From an uncultured Eubacteriaceae bacterium (lineage in GTDB: Bacteria > Bacillota > Clostridia > Eubacteriales > Eubacteriaceae): a DNA stretch of 9,894 nucleotides. Shown here piece after piece: positions 1 to 6,000 of this stretch; positions within the stretch are counted from its first letter, which is position 1, and every line of letters begins with the position of its first letter. The stretch lies in contig CANQNI010000047.1 of assembly GCA_947625175.1 (NCBI GenBank), positions 1 through 9,894 of the forward strand. Direction: 5' to 3'. The notes beneath the pieces were generated by a model that saw nothing but the letters and a program-made list of their open reading frames with translations, was not told where the DNA came from and searched no databases. The translations under genes were made by a program, and so were the position numbers.

Positions 1-15
1 CTCCTCAGAGCTTAA

Positions 16-603
16 GGAGGGGTTGTTCACTGGAATACAGCTGTTTTCTTTACAGTAAGAGATTTAAATAAAGCGCATATTCGATACCTTGAAAATCGGC
101 TCGTTACGGAAGCCCGCAGCAGCAAGCGTTACAAGGTTCTAACAAAAAGTACTTATCATAATACAGTATTAAAGGAATCTCAAATTGCCTCAATGGAAGA
201 ATTTATTGAAAATATAAAAGTTCTTATAAATGCACTTGGATATAAAGTTCTCGAACCGTTAAAGAAAACTCGTTTAGAAAGAAATAATGAAGGTTCTAAT
301 TTTATTCTAAATATAGGGAATAACTATGCTCAAGGTTTTATAACATCTGAAGGATTCGTTGTTTTAAAAGGTGCTCGTATTAATCCAAAAATTGCTTCAT
401 CACTTACTCAAAAACTTAAAGATCAAAGAAATGATTTAGTCGAAAAAGGTATCATAAAGGATTATAAAACTCAGGAAGATATTCTTTTTAATAGTTCCTC
501 TTCAGCAGCAGCTTTTATTTTGGGATATTCTGTGAGCGGTCCAAATACTTGGAAAAACCGAGAAGGTAAGTCACTTAAAGAAATTGAAAATGACTCTACT
601 TAA
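16..603 (+). pseudogene. 5'-truncated GIY-YIG/DUF4357 family protein remnant
   Basis: The reading frame is open from the stop at 13-15 to 603. The conserved part begins at Trp codon 31-33 and has the block typical of GIY-YIG nuclease-family proteins with a DUF4357 tail: 'LNKAHIRYLENRLV' and 'MEEFIENIKVLINALGYKVLEP', then a C-terminal DUF4357 segment with 'ILFNSSSSAAAFILGYSVSG' and 'TWKNREGKSLKE'. No start codon precedes the conserved region in this frame, and an in-frame TAA sits at 13-15. The ATG at 193 would discard conserved sequence, so I read this as the 3' part of a gene broken by a frameshift or truncation near 13-30. Frame 2 just upstream reads '...LKEGLF' up to base 28. Joining that Phe to the Trp at 31 would restore the 'FWN' that I recall as common in the family, so a small insertion near 29-30 is possible (inference). 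The GIY-YIG catalytic domain, if it exists, lies outside the window. Confidence 0.7.
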
Positions 604-609
604 ACATAA

Positions 610-639
610 CTAACCCTTTCTATTTTAAGAAAGGATTAG
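610..639. terminator. Bidirectional hairpin between convergent genes
   Basis: The arms CTAACCCTTTCT (610-621) and AGAAAGGATTAG (628-639) pair over 12 positions around a 6-nt loop. There is one C-A mismatch on the plus strand, which becomes a G-U wobble on the minus strand. The hairpin lies 6 bp after the DUF4357 stop and about 37 bp after the stop of the minus-strand gene, so it is well placed to end both. The U-tracts on either side are poor, which lowers confidence. Confidence 0.6.
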
Positions 640-676
640 TTAATATTATTAATTGATATATTTATTTTAAATTATA

Positions 677-1117
677 TTATTGCACGGCTTTAGGCAAAAT
701 AACCTCTGCAGTGATTTTAAATGAATTTGTATGAAACGCACTAAACATTGAAATTTTGAGCGCTGTTTGATTATATAAATCAAAGATATTTTTATGTGGA
801 AAATATTTTTCAGCATTTAATACGACTTGGGTGAGAAAAATTGCTTCATCTTCTGTAAGTTCTAACTTACCATTTGAGTCATTTACTTTTTCTTGTAGCT
901 CTGAAGGATTAACGTTAAAAACTACTGGACTAATCTTTAATTTCTTAAATTCTTCTTCTGATTTACACGATTGTCTTTCTAGATTTTGTTTTTCTTTGTT
1001 AAGTTGCTCACGCGTTTCTTTCTCGACTTGAATTAAATCCACATTATTCATACTAGTTTTAACAATTTCAAGTTCTTCTGGTAGAAGTTCTAATACATAA
1101 ATTTCTTCTTCGTTCAT
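677..1117 (-). CDS. Hypothetical protein, 146 aa, acidic with a charged helical N-half
   Basis: I do not recognise this protein family. It encodes 146 residues from the ATG at 1117. Residues about 30-60 are rich in Glu, Lys, Gln and Asn and look like an amphipathic or coiled-coil helix ('EKETREQLNKEKQNLERQ'). The C-terminal half is more globular and hydrophobic ('EDEAIFLTQVVLNAEKYFPHKN' is split by charged residues; end 'FKITAEVILPKAVQ'). There is no signal peptide or membrane segment. A GTG at 1126 lies in frame, but the predicted promoter (-10 at 1138-1143) would start transcription near 1131, leaving no room for a ribosome site before the GTG. AAAGTGAG just upstream of the ATG at 1117 is a usable weak Shine-Dalgarno. 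It is monocistronic, with its own promoter and a terminator at 610-639. Confidence 0.6.
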   Translation of the reverse strand: MNEEEIYVLELLPEELEIVKTSMNNVDLIQVEKETREQLNKEKQNLERQSCKSEEEFKKLKISPVVFNVNPSELQEKVNDSNGKLELTEDEAIFLTQVVLNAEKYFPHKNIFDLYNQTALKISMFSAFHTNSFKITAEVILPKAVQ

Positions 1118-1137
1118 TTTTCTCACTTTCTACTGAA

Positions 1138-1165
1138 ATTATATTGAATTTTAAATATATAACAA
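1138..1165 (-). promoter_or_regulatory. Sigma-A-type promoter for the hypothetical gene at 677-1117
   Basis: Read on the minus strand, TTGTTA (1165-1160) is followed after 16 bp by a perfect TATAAT (1143-1138). Transcription would begin near 1131, giving a leader of about 13 nt before the ATG at 1117. Confidence 0.55.
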
Positions 1166-1200
1166 AAACTATATACTATAATTTGAGAGAAATAAAACTA

Positions 1201-1239
1201 AAAAGAAAAATTCCTCTAAGCTATGTTTCAGCTTAGAGG
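1201..1239 (-). terminator. Intrinsic terminator of the aldolase gene
   Basis: A perfect 10-bp stem, CCTCTAAGCT/AGCTTAGAGG (1213-1222 with 1230-1239), has a 7-nt loop. On the minus strand it is followed by a T-rich tract (TTTTTCTTTTT across about 1201-1211). It lies about 38 bp beyond the aldolase stop codon. Confidence 0.85.
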
Positions 1240-1276
1240 TCTAGTTGAAATTATTCGGAAAATATAATTTAAATAA

Positions 1277-2269
1277 TTATTTTAGTTTTTGAGCAACTTC
1301 TTTCATTAATTCTTTATCAGGGTCTTTACGATTTATTTTAGAAGTTTCTAGAATTAATTCATATAACGGAACATCTTCTTCCTTAGCTACTTCCTTAAAA
1401 AGATTTGTAAAGCTTGAATGGGCTCCAGATAGACCAAGAATTAGATCGAATGGAACTACACTTACTTCATAATCATATTCTTTCATAGCTGGAATAAGTT
1501 TAGTATCCAAGAAATCTAATAGTTTCATCAGATCAACTTCTTCAAGGAGTCCTTTTCTTTGGAAAGCTGCTGCAGCAAGTTCAGTAGCACAGTTACCAGC
1601 ACTTCGGGCCATTCCGAGAAGACCACAATCAAATACTGAAGCACCACCTTCCTGGGCTGCCAGGGCATTAGCAACAGATAAACCCAGATTATTATGTCCA
1701 TGGAAACCTACAGGAATAGTTAACTTATCAGTTAGAGCTTTAGCATAGGCTTTGGCTTCATCAGGAGTCATAGTTCCAGCAGAGTCCATTATGGTAATTT
1801 CATCAAGACCAGCATCTTCTAACATTTTAGCTTCTTCTGCTAGTTCTTCTGGGGTCAAAAGATAAGCTTTCATAAGTGAGTAACGAGCTTTAAGACCAGC
1901 ATCCTTAACTCTTTTTACAACTTCAACGGCTTCTTTACCATCTCCAGCTGGTGCACCAATTCTTAAGAAAGCTAGACCAGCATCGGCAGCCTTTTTAATA
2001 TTTTCTTCGTTACCCTGAGCATAGCCTAAGAACATACCGATTTCAGCCTGATCCAGATAGGGTTGAACAATTTCAAGATATTCTTCGTCAGTACATGGGG
2101 CAATAGAATTGCGGGCTTCATAAGCACCAATTCCTAAAGCATTTCCCATTTCAATCACTTTGATATTACTGTCAATTAAACCCTGAATCATCATTTCAGT
2201 AAGTTCCTTGTTAAAGCCTCTACCTACCACATTACCGCCGTCACGCAGCGTACAGTCCATTAAGATCAT
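1277..2269 (-). CDS. DRE-TIM aldolase, DmpG/MhpE-like (4-hydroxy-2-oxoacid aldolase family)
   Basis: This 330-aa cytoplasmic enzyme would be expected to split a 4-hydroxy-2-oxoacid (or run the reverse aldol reaction) with a divalent metal. Visible signatures are the N-terminal 'DCTLRDGGN' (R9, D10), 'ITIMDSAGTMTPDE' at about 158-171, the metal-binding 'GFHGHNNLGLSVANALAA' (H190, H192), 'GLLGMARSAGN' at about 217-226, and 'GAHSSF' at 282-287, which matches the C-terminal 'GVYSSF' region of DmpG. Compared with Pseudomonas DmpG (numbering from memory), the catalytic His21 position is N13 and Tyr291 is H284, while the metal ligands are kept. The reaction may therefore differ. There is no neighbouring acylating aldehyde dehydrogenase (DmpF). 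The start is fixed by AAGGAG five to six bases upstream of the ATG. The gene is divergent from the repressor operon; its promoter is overlapped by a palindromic operator, so repression by the RpiR protein is likely. It ends in a strong terminator. Confidence 0.85.
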   Translation of the reverse strand: MILMDCTLRDGGNVVGRGFNKELTEMMIQGLIDSNIKVIEMGNALGIGAYEARNSIAPCTDEEYLEIVQPYLDQAEIGMFLGYAQGNEENIKKAADAGLAFLRIGAPAGDGKEAVEVVKRVKDAGLKARYSLMKAYLLTPEELAEEAKMLEDAGLDEITIMDSAGTMTPDEAKAYAKALTDKLTIPVGFHGHNNLGLSVANALAAQEGGASVFDCGLLGMARSAGNCATELAAAAFQRKGLLEEVDLMKLLDFLDTKLIPAMKEYDYEVSVVPFDLILGLSGAHSSFTNLFKEVAKEEDVPLYELILETSKINRKDPDKELMKEVAQKLK

Positions 2270-2292
2270 TTATCTCTCCTTATTAATTTCAA

Positions 2293-2314
2293 AATTGTAG
2301 TATCTACTACAATT
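2293..2314. promoter_or_regulatory. Operator 1: palindrome GTAGTA-TC-TACTAC over the aldolase promoter
   Basis: The palindrome has 10-bp arms around a 2-bp centre, with the core GTAGTATCTACTAC at 2297-2310. It overlaps the -10 box (2312-2317) and the expected transcription start (about 2305) of the minus-strand aldolase gene, the classic position for a repressor. It shares its core with the second palindrome at 2360-2373. The adjacent RpiR-family gene is the obvious candidate ligand (inference). Confidence 0.75.
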
Positions 2315-2340
2315 ATAATAATTTCCCCACGATAACTCAA
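2312..2340 (-). promoter_or_regulatory. Promoter of the aldolase gene
   Basis: On the minus strand, TTGAGT (2340-2335), a 17-bp spacer and a perfect TATAAT (2317-2312) give a strong sigma-A-type promoter. The leader of about 35 nt contains operator 1 and the AAGGAG ribosome site. Confidence 0.75.
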
Positions 2341-2358
2341 TGAAAAAAATATAATAAA

Positions 2359-2374
2359 AGTAGTAATTACTACT
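2359..2374. promoter_or_regulatory. Operator 2: perfect palindrome AGTAGTAATTACTACT
   Basis: A perfect 16-bp palindrome has the core GTAGTA-AT-TACTAC (2360-2373), the same core as operator 1 apart from the central two bases. The cores are offset by 63 bp, close to six turns of B-DNA, so dimers bound at both sites would face the same side. The site occupies the -35 region of the plus-strand promoter and lies about 20 bp upstream of the aldolase -35 box. Binding here could autoregulate the repressor operon and support a repression loop with operator 1. Confidence 0.75.
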
Positions 2375-2382
2375 AAATTTTG

Positions 2383-2388
2383 TATAAT
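2383..2388 (+). promoter_or_regulatory. -10 box of the repressor-dehydrogenase operon
   Basis: TATAAT lies 57 bp before the ATG. No good -35 box is present: at 17-bp spacing the position is filled by GTAGTA of operator 2. A second candidate is an extended -10, TGATACAAT, at 2406-2414. The promoter seems weak and directly under the operator. Confidence 0.45.
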
Positions 2389-2417
2389 TATTAATAGTTA
2401 ACTAATGATACAATTTC

Positions 2418-2431
2418 TTATAACGATAACA
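2418..2431 (+). promoter_or_regulatory. Degenerate cre-like site in the operon leader
   Basis: TTATAACGATAACA differs from the CcpA consensus TGWAANCGNTNWCA at two positions, and its right half is perfect. It lies downstream of both candidate -10 boxes, where CcpA could act as a roadblock. The match is imperfect, so this is tentative. Confidence 0.25.
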
Positions 2432-2445
2432 TAAATTTTATAGTA

Positions 2446-3291
2446 ATGACGAATATATTACTTGATCGTATTAAACGAGTAAAGTTAACTAAACAACAAA
2501 AAGAGATAGCAGATTATTTTTTGGAAAATCTTGAGTCGATTGGTCAGTTATCTTCAGTAGAAGTTGCAGAGAAAATCGGGGTAAGCGACGCTTCTATAAT
2601 CCGTTTTTCCCGGGCAATAGGTTTTGATGGGTTTGCTGATCTTAAAGCCCAGATTTATTCAACTTTAGTAGAAGACTCTTATGCTGCTCTGTCTTTATCT
2701 GAGCGGTTAAAACAAAGTCATGAGGCTTATCCGGAAGAAGATTTCTATAATGAGTTTATAGATTTAATGCAGGAAAATATTATTCAAACATTTATTAATA
2801 ACAATCCTACCCAGTTTCAGAATATAGTAAATAACCTAATTTCTGCTAAAGGTAAATACATTGTTGGACTCAGAGGATGTAGAGGAATAGCGCTTCAGTT
2901 TTCCAGACTTTTGGGCTTTATGCTCCCGGAGGTCGTTTGTATTAACGATTCTGAGTGTCCTTCAATAAGTCAGATTCAGGATATTGATAAAGATGATTGT
3001 TTATTAATGTTTGTCCTGGCCAGATACTATAAAGCTGATCTTGATTATCTTAGGCTTGCTAAAAATCGGAACGCAAAGATTTGTCTTGTAACTGATAGTA
3101 AGAATTCTATTTTGGCTGACTATGGTCAAACTATTTTACTTACCCAGACCAAACATATGAGTTTTTTTAACTCTCTAATTGGCGTTTCAGCAGTAGCTGA
3201 ATATCTGCTTACTCTTATTGAACGTCAGGTTGACTTTAAAGAACGTATTGAAGAAAGAGATCGGTTAACTCAGTCACAACGACTTAATTAA
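2446..3291 (+). CDS. MurR/RpiR-family transcriptional regulator (HTH + SIS)
   Basis: At 281 aa this is the usual family length. Residues 1-75 form the HTH_6 domain ('LTKQQKEIADYFLENLESIG', 'SSVEVAEKIGVSDASIIRF', 'SRAIGFDGFADLK'). Residues about 125-255 form a SIS sugar-phosphate-binding domain ('GKYIVGLRGCRGIALQFSRL', then 'AKICLVTDSKNSI'). Such proteins are dimeric or tetrameric and sense phosphorylated sugars or sugar acids. It is the first gene of an operon with two dehydrogenases, 17 bp before the next start. It is divergent from the aldolase gene and lies next to two matching palindromes, so it probably represses both units and itself. The ATG at 2446 has no recognisable Shine-Dalgarno ahead of it (upstream bases AATTTTATAGTA), which suggests low expression. 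The start is supported by family alignment of the N-terminus ('NILLDRIKRVKLTKQQK'). Confidence 0.93.
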   Translation: MTNILLDRIKRVKLTKQQKEIADYFLENLESIGQLSSVEVAEKIGVSDASIIRFSRAIGFDGFADLKAQIYSTLVEDSYAALSLSERLKQSHEAYPEEDFYNEFIDLMQENIIQTFINNNPTQFQNIVNNLISAKGKYIVGLRGCRGIALQFSRLLGFMLPEVVCINDSECPSISQIQDIDKDDCLLMFVLARYYKADLDYLRLAKNRNAKICLVTDSKNSILADYGQTILLTQTKHMSFFNSLIGVSAVAEYLLTLIERQVDFKERIEERDRLTQSQRLN

Positions 3292-3308
3292 TAAATTAGG
3301 AGGATGTA

Positions 3309-4235
3309 ATGTCAGTCTTTTTAGATGAATATATTTTACCGGAAGCACTTGAAAAGTTAAAAGAAAATGTAGAAGTAGTCGATAATTTTGATAACCCGGA
3401 TGATATTGAAGGAATAATTCTTCGAGTTTATCCCGTTGATAAAGAAGTAATGGATAAATGCAAGAATTTAAAAGTAATCGGAAAACACGGAGTAGGGTGT
3501 AACACAATAGATCTGGATGAAGCAAAAAAACGAGGGATAACCGTATTAAATACCCCTAGAGCTAATACGAACAGTGTTGCTGAACTTATTGTTGGATTAA
3601 TTCTAGACGCTTCCAGAAATATCACTACGGCTCATATAAAATCTGAAAATGGAGACTTTCAAACTATAGCTCCGGTTGATATGACTGGAATTGAAGTAAC
3701 TGATAAAACTCTTGGACTTATTGGAACTGGTAATATTGCCAGACGAGTAGCTGATATTCTCCAAAATGGTTTTAATGTTAATGTGGTCGCTTATGATCCG
3801 TTTGTTGATGAAGAGACTATGAATGAATGGGGCTATAAAAAATATGATGATGTTAGCGAAATGATAGAAAATGCCGATATTGTTAATATTAGTGTTCCTT
3901 TAACACCTAGTACTGAAAATCTTATTTCAGGAGATGTTTTTAATCACTTTAAACCGGATGCTATTTTAATCAATGCTGCTCGTGGTGGAATCATTAATGA
4001 AGAAGATTTATATGAAGCTCTCAAGAGCGGAAAACTTCGTGCCTGTGCTTGTGACTCTCTAGTAGCAGAACCACCGACTGGAGAAAACACCAAACTTTAT
4101 GAATTAGATAACTTTATAGGAACGCCACATATGGGAGCTACGACCGAAGAAGCCTTAGAAAGAATGGGACATGAAGTGGTAGACCAGGTTCTAAGTGTTC
4201 TTGATGGTAATGAACCTGTTAACAGAGTAGTCTGA
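3309..4235 (+). CDS. D-isomer-specific 2-hydroxyacid dehydrogenase, copy 1
   Basis: This NAD-dependent oxidoreductase interconverts a D-2-hydroxyacid and a 2-oxoacid (phosphoglycerate/glyoxylate/hydroxypyruvate reductase superfamily); the substrate cannot be read from sequence. It has a split substrate domain ('GKHGVGCNTIDLDEAKKRGI') and a Rossmann domain with GTGNIA (139-144), where Ala replaces the third Gly. D163 in 'AYDP' follows the second strand and favours NAD over NADP. The catalytic triad is R225 ('NAARGGI'), E254 ('VAEPP') and H274 ('TPHMGA'). Its length is 308 aa, typical of short 2-hydroxyacid dehydrogenases without a C-terminal ACT domain. An AGGAGG ribosome site at 3298-3303, 5 bases before the ATG, makes it the best-translated start of the operon. 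It overlaps copy 2 by one base (TGATG). It carries 'CDSLVAEPP' where most relatives have a DVF-type motif. Confidence 0.93.
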   Translation: MSVFLDEYILPEALEKLKENVEVVDNFDNPDDIEGIILRVYPVDKEVMDKCKNLKVIGKHGVGCNTIDLDEAKKRGITVLNTPRANTNSVAELIVGLILDASRNITTAHIKSENGDFQTIAPVDMTGIEVTDKTLGLIGTGNIARRVADILQNGFNVNVVAYDPFVDEETMNEWGYKKYDDVSEMIENADIVNISVPLTPSTENLISGDVFNHFKPDAILINAARGGIINEEDLYEALKSGKLRACACDSLVAEPPTGENTKLYELDNFIGTPHMGATTEEALERMGHEVVDQVLSVLDGNEPVNRVV

Positions 4236-5161
4236 TGTCTATTTTATTAGAAGGTCTTTTAGATAGGGAAGCCCGAAAGACGCTTGAAGATCATGTAAAA
4301 GTAGTGGATAAAATTGATGATCCTCAAGCGCTTGAAGGAATAATTCTTAGTTTCTATCCGGTTAATAAAGAATTACTAGATAAATGTACTAATTTAAAGA
4401 TAGTTGGAAAACACGGTGTTGGCTGTGATACTATCGATTTGGTAGAAGCTAAAAAGCACGGAGTAAAAGTTGTTAATGTTCCAACGGCTAATACAAATAG
4501 TGTAGCTGAATTAATAGTTGGAATGATTTTAGATTTATCTAGAAATATAACCAGAGGCCATATTAAATCTAAAGCTGGGGAATTCCAAACAATAGCTCCA
4601 GTTGAAATGATGGGAACTGAAGTAACCGGAAAAACTCTTGGTGTAATTGGTGCTGGAAATATAGCTAAAAGATTAGGAACTATTTTAAAAAATGGTTTTA
4701 ATGTAAGTGTTTTAGCTTATGATCCCTATGTTTCGGAAGAAGAAATAACTGTATTGGGATTTGAAAAGATTGATAACCTAAAGGAATTAATAAAAAACTC
4801 AGATTTTATTAGTATTAATATTCCTTTGACACAAGAAACGAAAAATCTAATCTCCGGAGATTTATTTAATTGTTTTAAACCGGGAGCAATTTTAATTAAT
4901 GCTGCTAGAGGTGGCATTGTTAATGAAACTGATCTCTATAATGCCCTTAAAGATAATAAACTCCGAGCCTGTGCAATGGATGCTTTTATTATTGAACCTA
5001 CAAATAAAGAAAATAATAAACTATTTGAACTGGATAATTTCCTGGCTACGCCTCATATTGGAGCTAATTCAAAAGAAGCTATTAAGGAAGTTGGAAGACA
5101 GGTGGTAGAAGAAGTTTTAACTGCCTTAGATGGAAAAGAACCTGATAATCGTGTAGTTTAA
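4235..5161 (+). CDS. D-isomer-specific 2-hydroxyacid dehydrogenase, copy 2
   Basis: This tandem paralogue of the preceding gene is the same length (308 aa). By hand alignment 191 of 308 positions (62%) are identical without a gap. It keeps GAGNIA (139-144), D163, R225 ('NAARGGI'), E254 ('IIEPT') and H274 ('TPHIGA'), so it should be active. It differs from copy 1 mainly at the N-terminus (1-20), at 178-200, and around the Glu loop ('MDAFIIEPTN' against 'CDSLVAEPPT'), regions that may set substrate choice or subunit contacts. The start codon overlaps the previous stop (TGATG) and has no Shine-Dalgarno, so translation is probably coupled. An obligate heteromer with copy 1, or two enzymes acting on related acids, are both possible. 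Confidence 0.93.
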   Translation: MSILLEGLLDREARKTLEDHVKVVDKIDDPQALEGIILSFYPVNKELLDKCTNLKIVGKHGVGCDTIDLVEAKKHGVKVVNVPTANTNSVAELIVGMILDLSRNITRGHIKSKAGEFQTIAPVEMMGTEVTGKTLGVIGAGNIAKRLGTILKNGFNVSVLAYDPYVSEEEITVLGFEKIDNLKELIKNSDFISINIPLTQETKNLISGDLFNCFKPGAILINAARGGIVNETDLYNALKDNKLRACAMDAFIIEPTNKENNKLFELDNFLATPHIGANSKEAIKEVGRQVVEEVLTALDGKEPDNRVV

Positions 5162-5162
5162 A

Positions 5163-5999
5163 ATGATAATTCAAAAAGTTTTAAGTGATGATTTTATTAT
5201 TGCTCAAGATGAAAATAATAAAGATGTTATTATCTTTGGAAAAGATTTAATTAAAACTGCTATACCAAAAGAGAAAGTTAATACTAATCAGATTGAACGC
5301 ATCTTAAAAGCCAATGATTCAGTAGAATTTGCACATTTAATTGAACTAATCCAGGAATCCAATAAAAAAGACTTTAGAATGGTTAACGAGGTAGTTCAAA
5401 TTTGTGAAGAAGAACTCCAAAGTAAAATAGATTTTAAACTCTATTTATCTTTAAGTGATCATATTCTCTTTGCTTTTGAACGTTTATCCCAGGGAATAAA
5501 TTTTCGAAATCAGCTATTAAAAGAGATTAAAAAGTATTATCCACAAGAATTTGAAATTGGTAAAAAAGCTCTTTTAAAATTAAAAGAGAAATATAATCTT
5601 GAAGTTCCTGAAGATGAAGCTGGTTACATTGCTTTACATTTAGCCAATTCGAACCGGGATCTACAAATTCATGTCGTTGAAACAACAGCACGTATTATTA
5701 ATTTATCACTTAAGACAATTGAATTTATTAACAATATTAAAATTAAAGAAGATTCGCTTTATTATAAACGTTTTATCCGGCACTTGAAAAATTGTATAAA
5801 TAGAGCTTTTACAGGGAAAATGTTAAAAGATGAAGATGAAATCTTCTTTGAAATGATAAAAGAAAAATTTCCAAAACCTTATAGTACAGCTAAACGCATT
5901 TCTAATTACCTGTATAATCAGTACAGTATAATTTTGACAGAAGACGAAATTGTAAATTTAACTGTTCATATTAACCAGCTTATAGAAACGAACAGGTAA
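5163..5999 (+). CDS. LicT/BglG-type PRD-domain transcriptional antiterminator
   Basis: The protein is 278 aa, the length of LicT. It has an N-terminal co-antiterminator RNA-binding (CAT) domain at about 1-55, then PRD1 (about 65-170) and PRD2 (about 172-278). All four regulatory histidines fall at LicT positions: H100 ('LSDHILFAFERL'), H159 ('EAGYIALHLAN'), H207 ('YKRFIRHLKN') and H269 ('NLTVHINQ'). PTS EIIB and HPr could therefore control it by phosphorylation. In the CAT domain K5 and G26 are present. Of the residues I recall as RNA contacts in LicT, N10 is Asp, R27 is Lys and F31 is Lys, so the RNA target may be atypical or lost. It is embedded in the dehydrogenase operon (1-bp gaps on both sides, no Shine-Dalgarno). 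No PTS gene and no recognisable RAT/terminator leader lie in the window, so the target must be elsewhere or the role has changed. Confidence 0.88.
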   Translation: MIIQKVLSDDFIIAQDENNKDVIIFGKDLIKTAIPKEKVNTNQIERILKANDSVEFAHLIELIQESNKKDFRMVNEVVQICEEELQSKIDFKLYLSLSDHILFAFERLSQGINFRNQLLKEIKKYYPQEFEIGKKALLKLKEKYNLEVPEDEAGYIALHLANSNRDLQIHVVETTARIINLSLKTIEFINNIKIKEDSLYYKRFIRHLKNCINRAFTGKMLKDEDEIFFEMIKEKFPKPYSTAKRISNYLYNQYSIILTEDEIVNLTVHINQLIETNR

Positions 6000-6000
6000 A

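Noticed and set aside
831..1031. Plus-strand open frame of 66 codons
   Set aside because: It lies entirely antisense to the minus-strand gene 677-1117, is Ser/Phe-rich as expected of a complement of Glu/Lys-rich coding sequence, and has no ribosome site.
2324..2337. A further cre-like site around CGATAAC at 2330-2336
   Set aside because: The left half does not fit the consensus; only the right half CGATAAC matches, which is too little.
3274..3625. Minus-strand open frames opposite the first dehydrogenase
   Set aside because: These are shadows of a clearly conserved dehydrogenase gene with intact catalytic motifs; no ribosome sites or recognisable products.
4726..5108. Open frames on both strands inside the second dehydrogenase
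   Set aside because: Out-of-frame shadows of the conserved NAD-binding and catalytic region.
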